A stretch of 64,000 nucleotides of DNA, from NCBI GenBank assembly GCA_030278955.1, contig JAOANR010000011.1, positions 34,290,403 to 34,354,402 of the forward strand, read 5' to 3'. Under the pieces are notes generated by a model. That model was not told the origin of the DNA, made no database searches, and was given only the letters and a program-made list of their open reading frames with translations. Numbering within the stretch: position 1 is the first letter of the stretch; every line of letters starts with the position of its first letter. The translations under genes and the position numbers were made by a program. Below, piece by piece: positions 31,783 through 43,998 of the stretch. Source of the DNA: Hygrophila difformis. Taxonomy: Eukaryota > Streptophyta > Magnoliopsida > Lamiales > Acanthaceae.

Positions 31783-33663
31783 CCTCGGAGTCATCATCGA
31801 GCTGATGCAAGGTAGATGGACCTTTGGTGGCCATAGTGCTCATGCCGGTTCGAGTTACCGGATCCCTGACGTCCGATGTCGGACTATTTCTAGGGGTTTG
31901 CGTGTCCCTGGTAGCCACCCCTAACAGCGAAGTCCTGCCGTCTTGGTTCAAAGGCCCCTAACCTTGAGGGCTTAAAGATCGGAGATTTGGGGAGTTGCCC
32001 TGTGAAACTAAAAGATATATCTGTTAGGAAAGGATAATAAGTATAAGTATTGAAAGCCAAAGAAAGCTATGATCTGACCTCGACGACACCTTGACTGGGC
32101 TGATCTTGCTTCTTGTCAGTAACCGCTAACTGATCAGTCACGGGAGGGGCCTGAGAATGATTTACCATCAGTATATTCATACTACCTCACGATAATCAAA
32201 GTCATACGAAGACATTCCAGAGGCTTACTGGAATCTCGTACGACGGATCAACCTGTGATTCCGGGGAGTCATCCAAGGTGATAATCTCTCGAGGGACAGC
32301 CTCGGCAGTTGACACCATCCTTGTGTCCTCTCCGATGAATGGCACTTGGGCGCCTTCCGGAGCCCGGACCGATGGAAAACCGGCAGCCTGGAAACAACAT
32401 CAAATATTGTAAGGGAATCCCAGAATCTAATCAAGTAGATGATTGATACATACCCTTAAGCTATCCGAAGTAGCTGAATCAGGTTCCTCTTGTTGTTGGG
32501 ACATCACAGTTGAAGGGATGGACGACTGCATTAAAGCCGGAAAAAGGAAATTCAAAATCCTTGAGACCTTAGTACAATTAAAAGAGGAAGCCAGTTCGCA
32601 CACAATACATACCAGGCAAATGGAAATAGGAACGAGCATCGGAGACATGCGCACAGATACGGTTCCCTGGCTCGGCTGTGGAATAGATGATGCAGTGCCA
32701 GTGCACGCAAAAAGGTTCGATAATGGTGTGCCCGCAAATCAATATAGAGCAGGGAAGTAAAGTAACAACGGACTGCCATATGTAACTCTAGGGGGAAACA
32801 ATTCTATGTTTATCTTCTTGGGAGATCTGGCTGCCGGAGGCAAGGAAGTTTTTATCTTTATTCGTTTTCCTGGCCTAGCAGCAGCAGTCGATTGAGAATC
32901 CTAAGGTGGATCCCGGGGAACAATTCCAGGTGAATTACCCTTTTTATTCTTGGGAGGGTACTCTATAGAGTTCAACGCAAGCTTTAAAGTAAGGGCTCCC
33001 TTGTCAAAGTCCAAACGAGCCCACAAAGCAGGATACCAGTTGCTGAACTCAGGAAGTGCCACAAGACATAGTCTGAACGGAGTAATTCGATTCCCTTGAA
33101 GGATCGCCAGACTGGCCAACTTGAAAGCTCCCATAGATGCCTAGCTCACATCTAGTTCATACTTGCCTCCCGCCAAGATGCCTAGGGATAATCGGGCGAG
33201 GAATGCCTTGAGCACATCCTAATTGGCGAGCTACAAAATGCGGATTGTAAGTCTGTGCCCGTATGGTCTTCTTCCGGCTAAAGGGCAATAAAAACTGGGG
33301 CTTTACAATCGATTCCCAGGAATAACCCAGAAGCCAATCTGTGGCCTCTAGTGGGTAAGGAAAATCCTGAGCAGGATTAGGCCATAAAAGGAAGGGAGTG
33401 TCATGATCATGGGGTTTATAAACATAAAAATCCCTAAGGCTCTTCTCGCTAGAGACTATTCCCCACACCAAATCCGGCAAAGGCTTAAATGATTGAGTGG
33501 ACTCAAAAATGATCATGGCCATGGGTTTGGGAAATGAAGGGTTGGAAAGGATAGAGACCGAAAAGAAACTTGGATAATATAGCTTGAACCAAGCTTCTAA
33601 AAACCACAACAGCCCATAAAGCTTATATTGATGTCTTTTTGGCGCCCGAGATATAAGGACCAT
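31783..33663 (-). pseudogene. Broken plant mobile domain (PMD, aminotransferase-like) gene
   Basis: The minus-strand ORF 33663-33157 encodes KRHQYKLYGLLWFLEAWFKL and, later, TYNPHFVARQLGCAQGI, the typical 'W..AWF..Y' and 'YNPH.VARQLG..QG' blocks of the PMD family. The frame shifts at about 33140 into FRLCLVALPEFSNWYPALWA. Further exon-like pieces follow: 32229-32392 with REIITLDDSPESQVDPSYEI before GTAAGCC, about 32091-32160 with APPVTDQLAVTDKKQD, and 31783-32008. The N-terminal part of the domain is missing and LTR-like sequence borders both sides. PMD genes occur both as host genes and as passengers of plant transposons; this copy looks like the latter. Confidence 0.6.
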
Positions 33664-33728
33664 TTACGTCTGATGAAAACCGCTTTTTCGACATAAGGGC
33701 CTTTAGCCGGCCCATATTTGATGAAAAC

Positions 33729-33750
33729 GGGGGGGGGGGGGGGGGGGGGG
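33729..33750 (+). repeat. 22-base G homopolymer
   Basis: An uninterrupted run of 22 G lies between GATGAAAAC and AAGGGAATTC. A second such run is at 41882-41902. The exact length is doubtful because such tracts are hard to sequence. Confidence 0.7.
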
Positions 33751-34760
33751 AAGGGAATTCGTTAACACATAAAAATTGTGTTAATCCAGCCCACATACAT
33801 ATACAAGCCCAATTCGCATAAGGGCCCAATTTTTAGGCTTGATGCGAAAAGATAACCCAAGACCAGCCCATGGACCCTAAGGGACATCGTCCGAACAAGC
33901 CAACCTACCTAAATAAACGGCGTAATCAGGAGAAAAGCCATACCCGAGCACCATAACTGCCCGAGTACCAGGAGTTAGAGGAAGCGGTTCCAGTACATTA
34001 CGAAGTGACGTCACCCCGAGCGAAGACCCTCCTCACCCTCATGGAAGCCTTATCTGCGTCAGTACTAGAATAAAGGCGGGGAAGATATTTTTTGAATTTC
34101 ATCCTTATCCATTTCCCCCAACCGGTGCCTCTCAACGAACAGGCACCAGCCGTTGTATAAATATTAGAACTAAAGATGTAATCCCTCAACCACCAAACAT
34201 TTCAATACGGTGTCTTTATTTTTCCAATACTTTACTTTTATTTATCGCTTTCCTTAATGCTTTCTTTACTGCTTTTTTACTGCTTTCTTTTTCTTCCTTA
34301 GTTTGTTTCGTGATGCTCTAGTTCCTAGCATCCCTTGGGACTGTCCTCGTCCCGCCTTCCGTCTTGAAGGCTCCATCTAGAGATTAAGCGCTACCCCAAA
34401 AGAGGAGTAACAGACTTGATAATGTTTATTTCAGCGACTTCATAAACGTTGAAACTCCAATTCTTTGGTTTAACATATTACAACGAAGAGCTGTATGTAT
34501 TTCAGCGACGTGATGTGTGTATTTCGGCGACGGACTATGTGTATTTCAGCGATATGCCACAATATTTTCAGCGATAACAACCTACGTGTATTTTCAGCGA
34601 CTTGACCGATATACATTTTTTGGACAACTTTACCCTTTTACATTTTGAACCGTTGGATTTTAAATGAACGATTGGGATTGGTGACTTGATGTACTGCGGA
34701 TTTTGTTGATTGCACCGGAACCAATCCCGTAGAGGTATTTAACTTTTAAGGTGGCGCTGA
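33751..34760 (+). other. LTR-like region with short GTATTTCAGCGAC repeats
   Basis: The stretch has a TATA-like TGTATAAATATT at about 34152, then CT-rich sequence and, at 34431-34605, five or six spaced copies of TATTTCAGCGAC or variants. GC-rich upstream and T-rich downstream parts resemble U3 and U5 of a gypsy LTR, but no clear TG/CA ends were found. No ORF is supported. Confidence 0.35.
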
Positions 34761-35399
34761 TGTAGCACCTAAATACCTGGAATTAAGGTATTTACCATTG
34801 GAGAAGACCTAAGGCTTTCATTGCAATTTGGATAGAATGTTAGAAATTCAAAATCAATTATTAATATGATAGGAGTATCTTGTATCATATAAACAATTAA
34901 AGAATAAACTACTTTGAATAAATTTAACAATTCCATATTCAAATTAAACAATTAATCACTCAAATCAAATAACTTGTCAGTTCAATTAAATAAACATCTG
35001 GACATATATCATCATACACTTATTTAATTATTAATTATAATAATTAGATAAATTCAAGTTGTTGGATCTTATAGAAATGAGATTTGATCTCATTGGTCAT
35101 CTCCCATATCTTTTAACCATAGGTTGGAGTCCCTATCCCTCATTTTTATTCACTTTATAATTTGTGCGGCTTGAGCTCAAACACAATATTTGAAAAGAAA
35201 ATGTTGGATCTTATCAATACATCATTAATTTTAGTGTCAGGAAAATCACTCGAAATCAGCAGGTAATCGAAGCGCAGTTAGATACTTAGATTTATAATTT
35301 CTGCAAAATATCTAATCCATATTGAATTTCTAAAATTTTAAAAATCAGAAAAAAAAAATTGGAATTATTAAGGGATAATTAGAGGTTGGCATTGACCCA
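34761..35399. other. AT-rich intergenic sequence, promoter side of the RHOMBOID-like gene
   Basis: No ORF or repeat is recognised. It precedes the putative transcription start of the gene at 36315-38522 and probably holds its promoter. Confidence 0.4.
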
Positions 35400-36308
35400 G
35401 AGAAGGTGGAAGTGGAACGCTAGTTTTAGATTTGCGTGGGCTCCTCCCAAATCTCTTACCAGACAAAAGCAGCGGCTGTTCCTCCTCCCCGCCCACGCGG
35501 CGGGGCATTTGTGGGTTTCCCTGGATAAGGCGCAATTTCTTCATTGGATTCTTGCACACACTGTCCCATGGCCACACCCCCAACCCCCCCACCCCTACCC
35601 CCTTCATCGTAGTACTTCCCTATTAATAGTACCTCTCTGTGAGGCCCCAAGCTAGCTCCATCAGCTTCGGAACTCATGGAAGTACAACTCTGCTCTGTCT
35701 TCTGCATATTCCTTTGTCTTCTTCTCTAGAAAGGTACACAAGTAACAAAACCCAGTATTCCCATCAAATACCTGCCCCATTCACTTCCACTTTTTTAGCC
35801 TGATTTCTTTGGGAATTTTTCGATATCCCATCTGCTTTTGGTTCTTTGTTGCTGGAAATTTGGTCCCTTTGTTTTCGATATGATATTGCACTCCTTGTAG
35901 TGAGTTGAATCATGCGTATATTATGTGGTCAGAAATAGACATTATTGTTATGAATGATATCCCTTTACATAATATTTTTGTCGTACCCAAGAACTTTATT
36001 GGAGCTCTTACATGGTATTAAAAAACACTAAAGCTTGTTTAAAAAGTTGTTCCCATCCAACCACCCTCTAAATGTTGGGCTGTTGTTGGATAGCTCCTAT
36101 GACCAGAAATAGGGTTTGTTGTTGAATATGATCATATGAAAAGATCCCATGAAAGTTTAGGTTTCAATTTGGTGGATTAATTATAGTTTATTCAGCTGAG
36201 TTGTTGGTTAAAATAGTTGTTTGACATATAAATATGGAAAGAAAATTGTTTAATTTAGTGAAATTTGGACTTATTTAATGGAATGCTTCGGCTTGATTGT
36301 TGATTCAG
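35400..36308 (+). promoter_or_regulatory. 5' UTR exon and leader intron of the RHOMBOID-like gene
   Basis: A C/T-rich transcribed-looking stretch ends at 35733 (AGAAAG|GTACAC). A T-rich intron runs to the acceptor at 36308 (TTGATTCAG|A). A short upstream frame at 35678 (MEVQLCSVFCIFLCLLL) ends in a stop before the donor, so the true start is taken in the next exon. The upstream ORF could affect translation. Confidence 0.55.
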
Positions 36309-36314
36309 ATATAC

Positions 36315-38522
36315 ATGGCGATGATGGCAAGTAGCAGTAAACTGTTCTATGCAGGCAATAACCTTGTGATTGCAAAAGGTACCGAACAAAGGTTCAGACA
36401 TACTTGGTCATGTTATTCATGATTTTGGAATTGTATAAAATAATTTGTGTTCCACCTGTTTGAATTCAATTTCAGGGAAAAGGGAGCACGCATTGTATGA
36501 TGGCGTCAACCCTCCAATCGAAATCAGCACAAGGAAAGGCGAAACTAGATCTCAAATGGAGGGAATCATGAATGAATCGCACAGAAACCATCAGCGCTGC
36601 AAGGGTGGTTCTGCTAGCCAGAGTTCACAGAAGAGGTTTTACACTGTCAAAAATGCAATTAGTCCTAAAGAGAAGCATCTCAAGTTTCTAGATTCTTATC
36701 TTGAAAAACTCCAAGGCGATAATGGTATCGAACAGCCTTCAATGGATATGTTTCGCCAGAGAGCAGAGCCAATGGACAAAAGAGAGCAGCAAAGAGTGGA
36801 CAGCAGTCTTCAATCTCTGGAGAATTACCTTGGCAAAGTTAGAAGTGGTAATTTGTAACTTTTACTGTCATAAGAATCATTCATGTTTGCTTATGATAGC
36901 TGAGGCTTTCATATGTAACTGATGAAATTTACAGCATATTTCTCTCACAAAGATTTGCAGGCATCAGTACATACCTCGGCCAAGAATGACACACAGAGGC
37001 GAAGGGATGAATCTTTAAAGAATTATATGGAGGTGAGACTCGAGGATGGTACTGAGGGCAAACAGAAATCTGAAGACGAAGTCTCTGATTTCTACATAAT
37101 GTAAGAATGATTTGAATTTAATTTGCTCTGGTAGTCGTCTGTTATATAAGCGAAGCCTGATTATACGACTGACTTTTGCTATGCGTAAATTTTCTTTTCA
37201 GAGGTATATTAGTGTCTATAAATATCGCGGTGTTTCTGTTTGAGTTGGCAACTCCAGTAAAGAACTCTTATTTCGAGCTCTTTTCACTTCCCATGGTTTA
37301 CGGAGCAAAGATAAACACGTTGATCCTTGTGGGAGAATGGTGGAGGCTAGTGACACCGATGTTTCTGGTACAAGATTGATGATTTGGTTCGTCCTTCAGT
37401 ACTGTATTTGTTTAGCACAATGAAGACAATGGGAAATTCTAAATATGAAAAAAGAAAATATGTCCTCATTGTGTTAACTTGTAGAGATTGACATATATGT
37501 GCTAGCGGATTCTCCTCCTCCTCCTTAATAGCTTGAGCTTTTTTAAAAGAAGAGAGTTGATCAGTAACATAACCAAAGCTGTTTCTTGGATTGAATCTTA
37601 AGTTTACGAAGTTGTGTTGTTTGCAGCATTCGGGGTTGTTCCATATATCCCTGGGGAGCTGGGTACTCTTCACCCTTGGGCTTCAAGTATCACAGGAATA
37701 TGGCTCCTTCACTTTTCTGCTGATATATCTTCTCGGAGGAATATCCGGTAATCTGATTAGCTATCTGCACACGCCTGAGCCTACTGTTGGTGGCACGGTA
37801 TGTACGTATGTTACTTAAGACACATGGTACCTCATTTTCAGACTTGGTTATGCATTGACAAGTGCATATGCATATCATATACTACCTCGGTTTTCATAAA
37901 TCCTAAACGTTTCATTATTTTTTGAGTCTTATAAAATAATGAAATGTTAAGGTTTTATAACAACCGAGGTAGTATAGTACAATCTTGTCATTCATGTTCC
38001 TTTCTTTTTTTTCTTTTTTTTTTTTTATTATTGGCATTGTGACCGATTTTCATTGTTTAGGGGCCGGTCTTTGCCATAATTGGGGCATGGCTCATTTATC
38101 AGCTTCAGAACAAGGATTTCATTTCAAGGGATGCGACTGATAGAATGTTCCAAAACGCAATCATTGCGACAGCTCTAAGCTTCGTTCTTAGCAGTTTTGG
38201 TCCAATTGATGACTGGTAATTTTTATACTTGAAGCACTCCTTTCGTTTCTTAGTCGCGATTCTAATCCAACTTCCCACAAAACATCGCCATTGTTGCAGG
38301 GCGCACTTTGCTGCAGCTTTCACCGGTGTAGCATACGGTTTTGTGACATGCCCAACTCTACAAGTGAAGGACATATCATCGGAAGCAGGTCGACAGAAAA
38401 GGGTCACGCTGGTTAAACGCTATGCAGATCCTTGCAAATCCCTCGCGTTCTTCTCCCTATTCCTGTTGCTCTTGAGCTCATTACTTTTCGTCGTTGAACC
38501 CCCGATAGATCTCTCTGGTTGA
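36315..38522 (+). CDS. RBL9: RHOMBOID-like protein, RBL9 type, probably chloroplastic and inactive as a protease
   Basis: CDS is join(36315..36378, 36476..36837, 36961..37100, 37202..37367, 37627..37797, 38061..38215, 38300..38522). It has 426 codons, all introns are GT-AG and the phases close. Residues 1-210 are hydrophilic, with lysine-rich linker motifs such as SLENYLGK. The rhomboid core starts near residue 205 with GILVSINIAVFLFELATPVK, then GEWWRLVTPMFL, HSGLFHISLGSWVLF, GGISGNLISYLH, TVGGTGPVFAIIGAWL and DDWAHFAAAFTGVAYGF. The GxSG serine is threonine (T301 in GGTG) and the HxxxN asparagine of TM2 is glycine, while H355 is kept. I recall the Arabidopsis RBL9 family as also lacking the serine, which would make it a membrane pseudoprotease. 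Targeting to plastids is inferred from the family, not seen. Confidence 0.9.
37882..37972. mobile_element. 91-bp Stowaway-like MITE in intron of the RHOMBOID-like gene
   Basis: The ends CTACCTCGGTT and AACCGAGGTAG are perfect inverted repeats, flanked on both sides by TA. Most of the interior is also palindromic (CATTATTTT pairing with AAAATAATG), so it folds into one hairpin. It lies in the intron between 37797 and 38061. Confidence 0.85.
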
Positions 38523-39703
38523 AGGTAGCTAAATAGGCAGTTAGCTAGGTGGTCTACTGGTCTTGGAAGCATGTGAATATTTATAGGCTTGCCATGAGAA
38601 ATATATGCCATCTTCAGATCTTAGATATATAGAATGAAAATGTTTAAAATTTAAATAAATACGCCTTCCATTCCATTATAGTTCAAATGTTTAAAATTTA
38701 AATAAATACGCCTTCCATTCCATTATAGTTCATGTATTTTAACTCATAAAATTATATGAATTTGACCCATTATAAAGACCAAGAGGAGAGATTCCGCGAA
38801 GTTTGGAAAAGTGTTGTGGGCAACTTATCAAATGGAAGGCACCCCGCGGATCCCTAGGAGTCCCCGCAAAGTAGCCCATCAAAGAGCGAAAGGGTTCCTG
38901 TACTGGAAGCATATCTTCGAGCACATGCTGGATTAATTTATAACCAGTTGATTTAAAATTATATTAATTGTATGGTAGAGATCAAATGAGGGTAAGTAAG
39001 GATAAATCTGCAATTCTGATATACATTGTTTTATTCTGTATTAGTTGCAGGCGGCTTTTTCAGAATAAGAATAATAATTACCCACTGGCTACTCATAGAC
39101 GAAACATTAATGGAGGAGAATTTGACTCTTCAAATCCAATTAAATTTAAGAGAGACGGAACATTACTTATTACCATCATTCTGTTTGTGATATAAAACAT
39201 TCTGAATAAAGTTTGTTAACATTCTGTTTTGCGATATACACCATTATGTTCTGTTCAATTTTACACTCTAGTTTTCACTCGTTTCATATGCCACTCAGCC
39301 TTAACTAAAATTCTGTTTGCGATATATAACATTTTGATTATAGTTAGTTAACATCCAGTTTTGCCTTGTGAAATACATAATCCTTGTGTTCGTGCCAAGT
39401 AATAAAATATATAGGAGTAATAAATTATGTTAACACATTCTGTTTGCGATATAAAACATTCTGTTTTCTCTTAGTTAACATTCTGTTCGTGCCAGGTAAT
39501 AAATTCATTAGTAACTTTCAAGCCTATTAGATTATCTATTTCTGCGGCACATATTTTTGTATAATATAAGCCAGAGGAGTAACATGACAATTTCTCATTC
39601 ACAATTTTTTTGCCATTTTCAATTCAACTTATCAAATGATACTTGTGATCTGCCTCTTTTGAATTTTCAATGTGATATCCATTTTTTCGAATATAATTGA
39701 AGC
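38523..39703. other. 3' flank of the RHOMBOID-like gene and repeat-rich intergenic DNA
   Basis: A 47-bp tandem duplication lies at 38641-38733 (unit starts TGTTTAAAATTTAAATAAAT). From about 39050 to 39500 scattered copies of AACATTCTGTTTGCGATATA and variants form a degenerate repeat. No gene is supported. Confidence 0.6.
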
Positions 39704-40256
39704 TCAGTAGATTTCTTCGAGCTTTGCGTGAGAACAAGGCGTTTTCAATCGCCATTTTTGTCCAGGGAGAAATATAACACCTACAATGTGATATCCGTTA
39801 CCGCTTATAGTGTTCACTGCGGCCTTTTCCAATTTTAAATTGGAGCAATAGCTTTTGCTTTTCAAAATGCTATGCGGTGTTGTACTGTCAATGAGGTTGA
39901 TGTCATCTCCGACTTTTAAATTTCTAGCATCCATTTCTCAAATTCTGGTAACTCGGGCAGAGTCTCATCGTACTGATAACGTGTTACGTATATAATGCTC
40001 CGTATATTAGTTGTATATTGATAGTATGCAAGCTGTGATTGCATGTAAATACATGTTGTTTATACAAAAGAAAGAAGAGATCAGTAGGAATATGAAGCAA
40101 TAGAGATAATTATTATTGTGAGAGAGGTAGCAGTAGAGAGGAAGTGTTGTTCACTGATCATAATAGAAGTGCTACAATGGTATATATATAGGCAAAGAAA
40201 ACCCTACCGACACTTGTAGAGCAATTATTTTGTTGTGTTATAATTAAGACATTCAA
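39704..40256 (-). mobile_element. Short copia remnant: LTR plus protease-region fragment
   Basis: Minus-strand frame 39934-39704 reads MDARNLKVGDDINLIDSTTP, then HSILKSKSYCSNLKLEKAAV, the aspartic-protease region of the same copia type as the element at 43999-49422. The sequence ATAACGTG at about 39977-39985 marks the LTR edge as in that element, and an LTR-like block runs to about 40256. Gag and the rest of pol are missing. Confidence 0.5.
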
Positions 40257-40494
40257 CAATGAATGTGAGGATAGTTGCATGCATTTATGACAAATTTCAA
40301 TTATTTTAAATATTTAACATTTTAAAATATTTTGAATAAAAAAATATTTCTAAATATTTCTATTACATAAAACATGAAAATACAAATTCAAGTCACACAT
40401 AAATAATAAGTAATAAATATTTTTAGTTATTTTAATTATTTGATATTTTAGAAGTTGAGATAATTATTTTGAATATTTAAATTTTGAATACCTA

Positions 40495-41395
40495 GGTTAA
40501 CATTTTGGACATATATGTTAACATGTTGCATAAATAGGTTAGCATTTTAGACATCTAGGAGTATTATTTTTGGTAAGCATTTTCTGCATATAGATTAACA
40601 TTTTGAATACATAGAATAATATTTTGCATATATAGGTTAACATTTTAGATACATAGGTTAATATTTTGAACATACATGTTATTTTATGTAAGCATTTTTG
40701 CATATATATATATATATTAACATTTTGAATATATAGATTAACTTTTTAGACATATGCGTTAAAATTTTATATACATAGGTTAGCATTATGGACATATAAG
40801 TTATTATTATTTAAGCATTTTCTGCATACTACTACCTCCGTTCTCATATAATTGTTCCATTAGCATAGTAGTTACTATTCATTAAGTAACTTTGATTAAT
40901 TTTTTTAGCATAGTTATATAAGATAAAACATAGTCAAGTGAGATCTTGTTAGATTCATCTAATCACGTAGTTTTATAATATTATTTTTTTTATAATTTTT
41001 GCTTATGAATAATTTGAGTTATTGACATTTAAAAATATGTATTGTACTGCGTGAAATGCAGGATGGGTGCACTTAAAAAAGAACAGAAGTAGTATATGTT
41101 AACACTTTGGATATATAGATTAAAAAGTAGGGGACCCACTTATTATTCTATTTATTATACCATTTATATTTTAATTTATCAAATATAATAATTATTTAAT
41201 TTTTGGATAAAAAATAAATAATTAATAATTTAATTATTTAACTAATTTAAAATATTTTTAAATATGTCTATTAAATAAAACGTAAAAATACAAATTCAAG
41301 ACACACATATATAGATTAATATTTTGAATACATGTTAATATTTTGTATGTATAGGTTAACATTTTAGATATATATATCTAATATATGTATATGGC
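40495..41395. repeat. AT-rich minisatellite, TTAACATTTTGNATATATAG type, split by a MITE
   Basis: Imperfect units of about 25-35 bp built on TTAACATTTTG plus ATATATAGG run from 40495 to 40828. They resume at 41093-41130 and 41305-41395 and reappear at 43560-43690. A Stowaway-like MITE occupies 40832-41092. Confidence 0.7.
40832..41092. mobile_element. Stowaway-like MITE inside the minisatellite
   Basis: It begins CTACCTCCGTTCTC and ends GAACAGAAGTAG, with TA on each side, and is 261 bp long. The surrounding minisatellite continues on both sides, so the insertion postdates the array. Confidence 0.7.
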
Positions 41396-43524
41396 AACAT
41401 AGAGTTACTATTAGGAGGAATAGTAAATGTAGACTTGATCTGTCCGTTTTGCCCTTTTGTCTCTTTCACCCCTTTTTATCTCTTCCTTTTTATGGTCTCT
41501 TTCATAGTGTCTGTTTTGTCTCTTTGTTTTTATCGTCTCTTTCACCCCTTTCGTCACCCAATTTCCCACGTTTCCTCCCAAGTTCTCAATTTCTCCGGTG
41601 GAAACAAATCCCCACCATCACTGACCACCACCCTCAGACCGCCGCAGGAAACCAGCCCACCGGCCGACGCCATTTCCGCCGCCGACGCCCCCTTCGCTCG
41701 CTCATCCCTTACGTAAATCAGAAGCGCCGCCGCACCCTCCTCCACCCGCCCTTGCTCCACCTCTCTTTCTCTCCTTCTCTATCTCACGTCCTCTCTCTTG
41801 TTGGATCCCCCTCTCTTTCCCTTCTATTATTTTGGTTGTGGCTTTCTGATTTTGGGTGTTGGAAGAATAAGGGCTGTGTTTGGGGGGGGGGGGGGGGGGG
41901 GGCGATGGTGGTGGTTTGGTGGCGGCGAGGCGACAGTGGCGGTGGCAAGGACTGGCGGCGACGGGTTGGAGGTTTGGTGGTGAAGATGGTGGCTGTTGGC
42001 AGTGGTGATGGAAAAGGGATGATGATAGTGGTGGTTTGGGGATCCGACTGTGGCGGGATGGTGGTGCACCGGTGGTGGCGCAAGGGCTGTCGTTGGGAAG
42101 ATGGTGGACGGAGATGTGGTGGTAGAGGATCTAGCAGGCGGCGGCTGTGGTGGTGGTGGCCGGGTTGAAGGGTGGAGCTGAGGCTGTGGTGGAGAGAGAT
42201 TTGGACGGAAGATGGTGGCGGTGGTGGGCTGCGGTCTGAAATCGGCACGCCAGTGGTGCGCCGGCGATGGCGGCGGCGGGGCGGCGGTAGAGGAGTGCTA
42301 GGGTTAGGGTTGGGTTAGTTTGGGTTGGGTTTGGTTTTGGTTGGGGTCAATCAATCTTCAATTCTTTTTTGCTTATTGGACAATACTATTATTTGGCCCA
42401 TGTTATCCCAAATTGTGGATTTAATCAACTAACCAATTTAAATTGTGGATTTAATAATAATATTATAACACTTAAAATTTTAACTTATTGAATTTAATGG
42501 ACTTAATTAATTGGCTTTGAATCATGTTTGGTTCAATTGGATCTTATCCAAGATATTATTAATGTTGATCTTTTTAAACTTGATTATGGATTAGAAAGAT
42601 GCCAATTAGTTTTTGGGGAAGATCCACGGAAGCACAAAAATGAGCAAATTATCTAGGTGTATCCTGTGGATCCGTTCATATTTAAGATTTAAACAAAAAT
42701 AGAAAACTACTGATCTTTGTCCTGTTCCAAAAGCAAAGAAGAGCCCATCTTGTTCTCAGTTGATTTCCACAAGTAAAGCAGAACCATGTTTTTTTGAATT
42801 CTCACATTTCCCTAAACAAGAAAAAAAGAACTAGCTAAACTGTAACATCATGAACAATAGTCATATTGTTAGATAGATGATGGATATAAAGTTCCAAACC
42901 AAAATAAAGAGGATGGAGTTAATTAAAATTTAACTCTTTGGACCCCTTGAAGAATTTAATTAATCTAATTAATCTAAGCCTTTGACAGATCTTCTGGATG
43001 AGGATGACACTCTTACCCCTAAGGTTGGTCTTGATAATTGCCTTTTTACAGCTGTGTATTATTAAAATTATATTTCGATGTTATATTGAGACATTCAGTG
43101 AAATTATGGATGTCCTATATGATCTAATTACCCTTTTATATAGAATATTGCTAGATAATAATTAATTAAACATGATACGATACTTTTGTTGTGTGTAGGT
43201 GTTTAGTAACATATTTTAAAATGTTAACTAAATTGTTGCAGTAAGGGGAAATGTATTGAGGTTATGTCTTTGTTCTAATCATGTAATGTGCTTTTTAACT
43301 TTTTATCATTGCTAGATTTACAGGAGGTCCGGGATTAGGGGATGCTACAAGTGTTAAAACATTCTATTCCCATTAATTTCTCTTTTATATATATCAAATT
43401 TCATACTTAAATTTATCTCAATTTTACTTTCATTTCAATTTTGAGTGTCTTGTTACAATGTTCTATAATGTTTTTTCCTCACCGGGTGCGTGCAGCGTGG
43501 CGCGCGCCACCGAGAGGAGTACTA

Positions 43525-43559
<35 letters not shown>
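41396..43559. other. Non-coding block with C/T-rich, then GGT-rich low complexity
   Basis: C/T-rich sequence (41430-41830) is followed by a 21-base G run (41882-41902), a GGTGG-rich stretch to 42300, and AT-rich sequence. Long overlapping ORFs on both strands are low-complexity proline/histidine or glycine/tryptophan translations and are not believed. An AT dinucleotide repeat covers 43526-43564. The same minisatellite flanks the block on both sides, so it may be an insertion. Confidence 0.5.
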
Positions 43560-43567
<8 letters not shown>

Positions 43568-43690
43568 TTACCATTTTGAATATATATGTTAGCATTTTTT
43601 TATTATTTTCTGCATACATGTTAATATTTTTGGAGCATAGATAAGTATTTTGGACATACTTTATAAGATAGGAGTAATATTTTGGATATA

Positions 43691-43998
43691 TAGTGTATTT
43701 TTTCCAAAAAAAAAGTGATTAATAAACATTTGTTATAGTAAAATACTTCTCCAACATGGAAAATACCTAAGAAAAAAAAGAAGTAAAACTATGGTGAACG
43801 TCTTTTGATGGGCAAATACCTGGGCAGCTTTTGCTGCCCTTTCCCAACTCTCTTCTCTCCCACAATGGGTAAACACCCCACTATTGGGTATTTAAAGTTG
43901 TCACGTCAGAAATTTCCCCACCAGGGAGGGCCTTACAACCGAGAATTAAGGACGAATTGGATCCTACAAGGAAAATACTAGCACAATAAATGTCTATT
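43691..43998. other. Intergenic DNA left of the copia element
   Basis: No ORF is recognised. The last five bases, CTATT (43994-43998), are the left target-site duplication of the copia element. Confidence 0.6.

Noticed and set aside
35678..35731. Earlier start codon for the RHOMBOID-like gene (MEVQLCS...)
   Set aside because: The frame reaches a stop before the splice donor at 35733, so it cannot join the main ORF.
41449..42168. 239-codon ORF on the plus strand and overlapping minus-strand ORFs
   Set aside because: Both are translations of C/T- or GGT-rich low complexity with a G21 run; no domain and no splice context.
42299..42312. Telomere-like repeat (AGGGTTAGGGTT)
   Set aside because: Only two units; not an interstitial telomere array.
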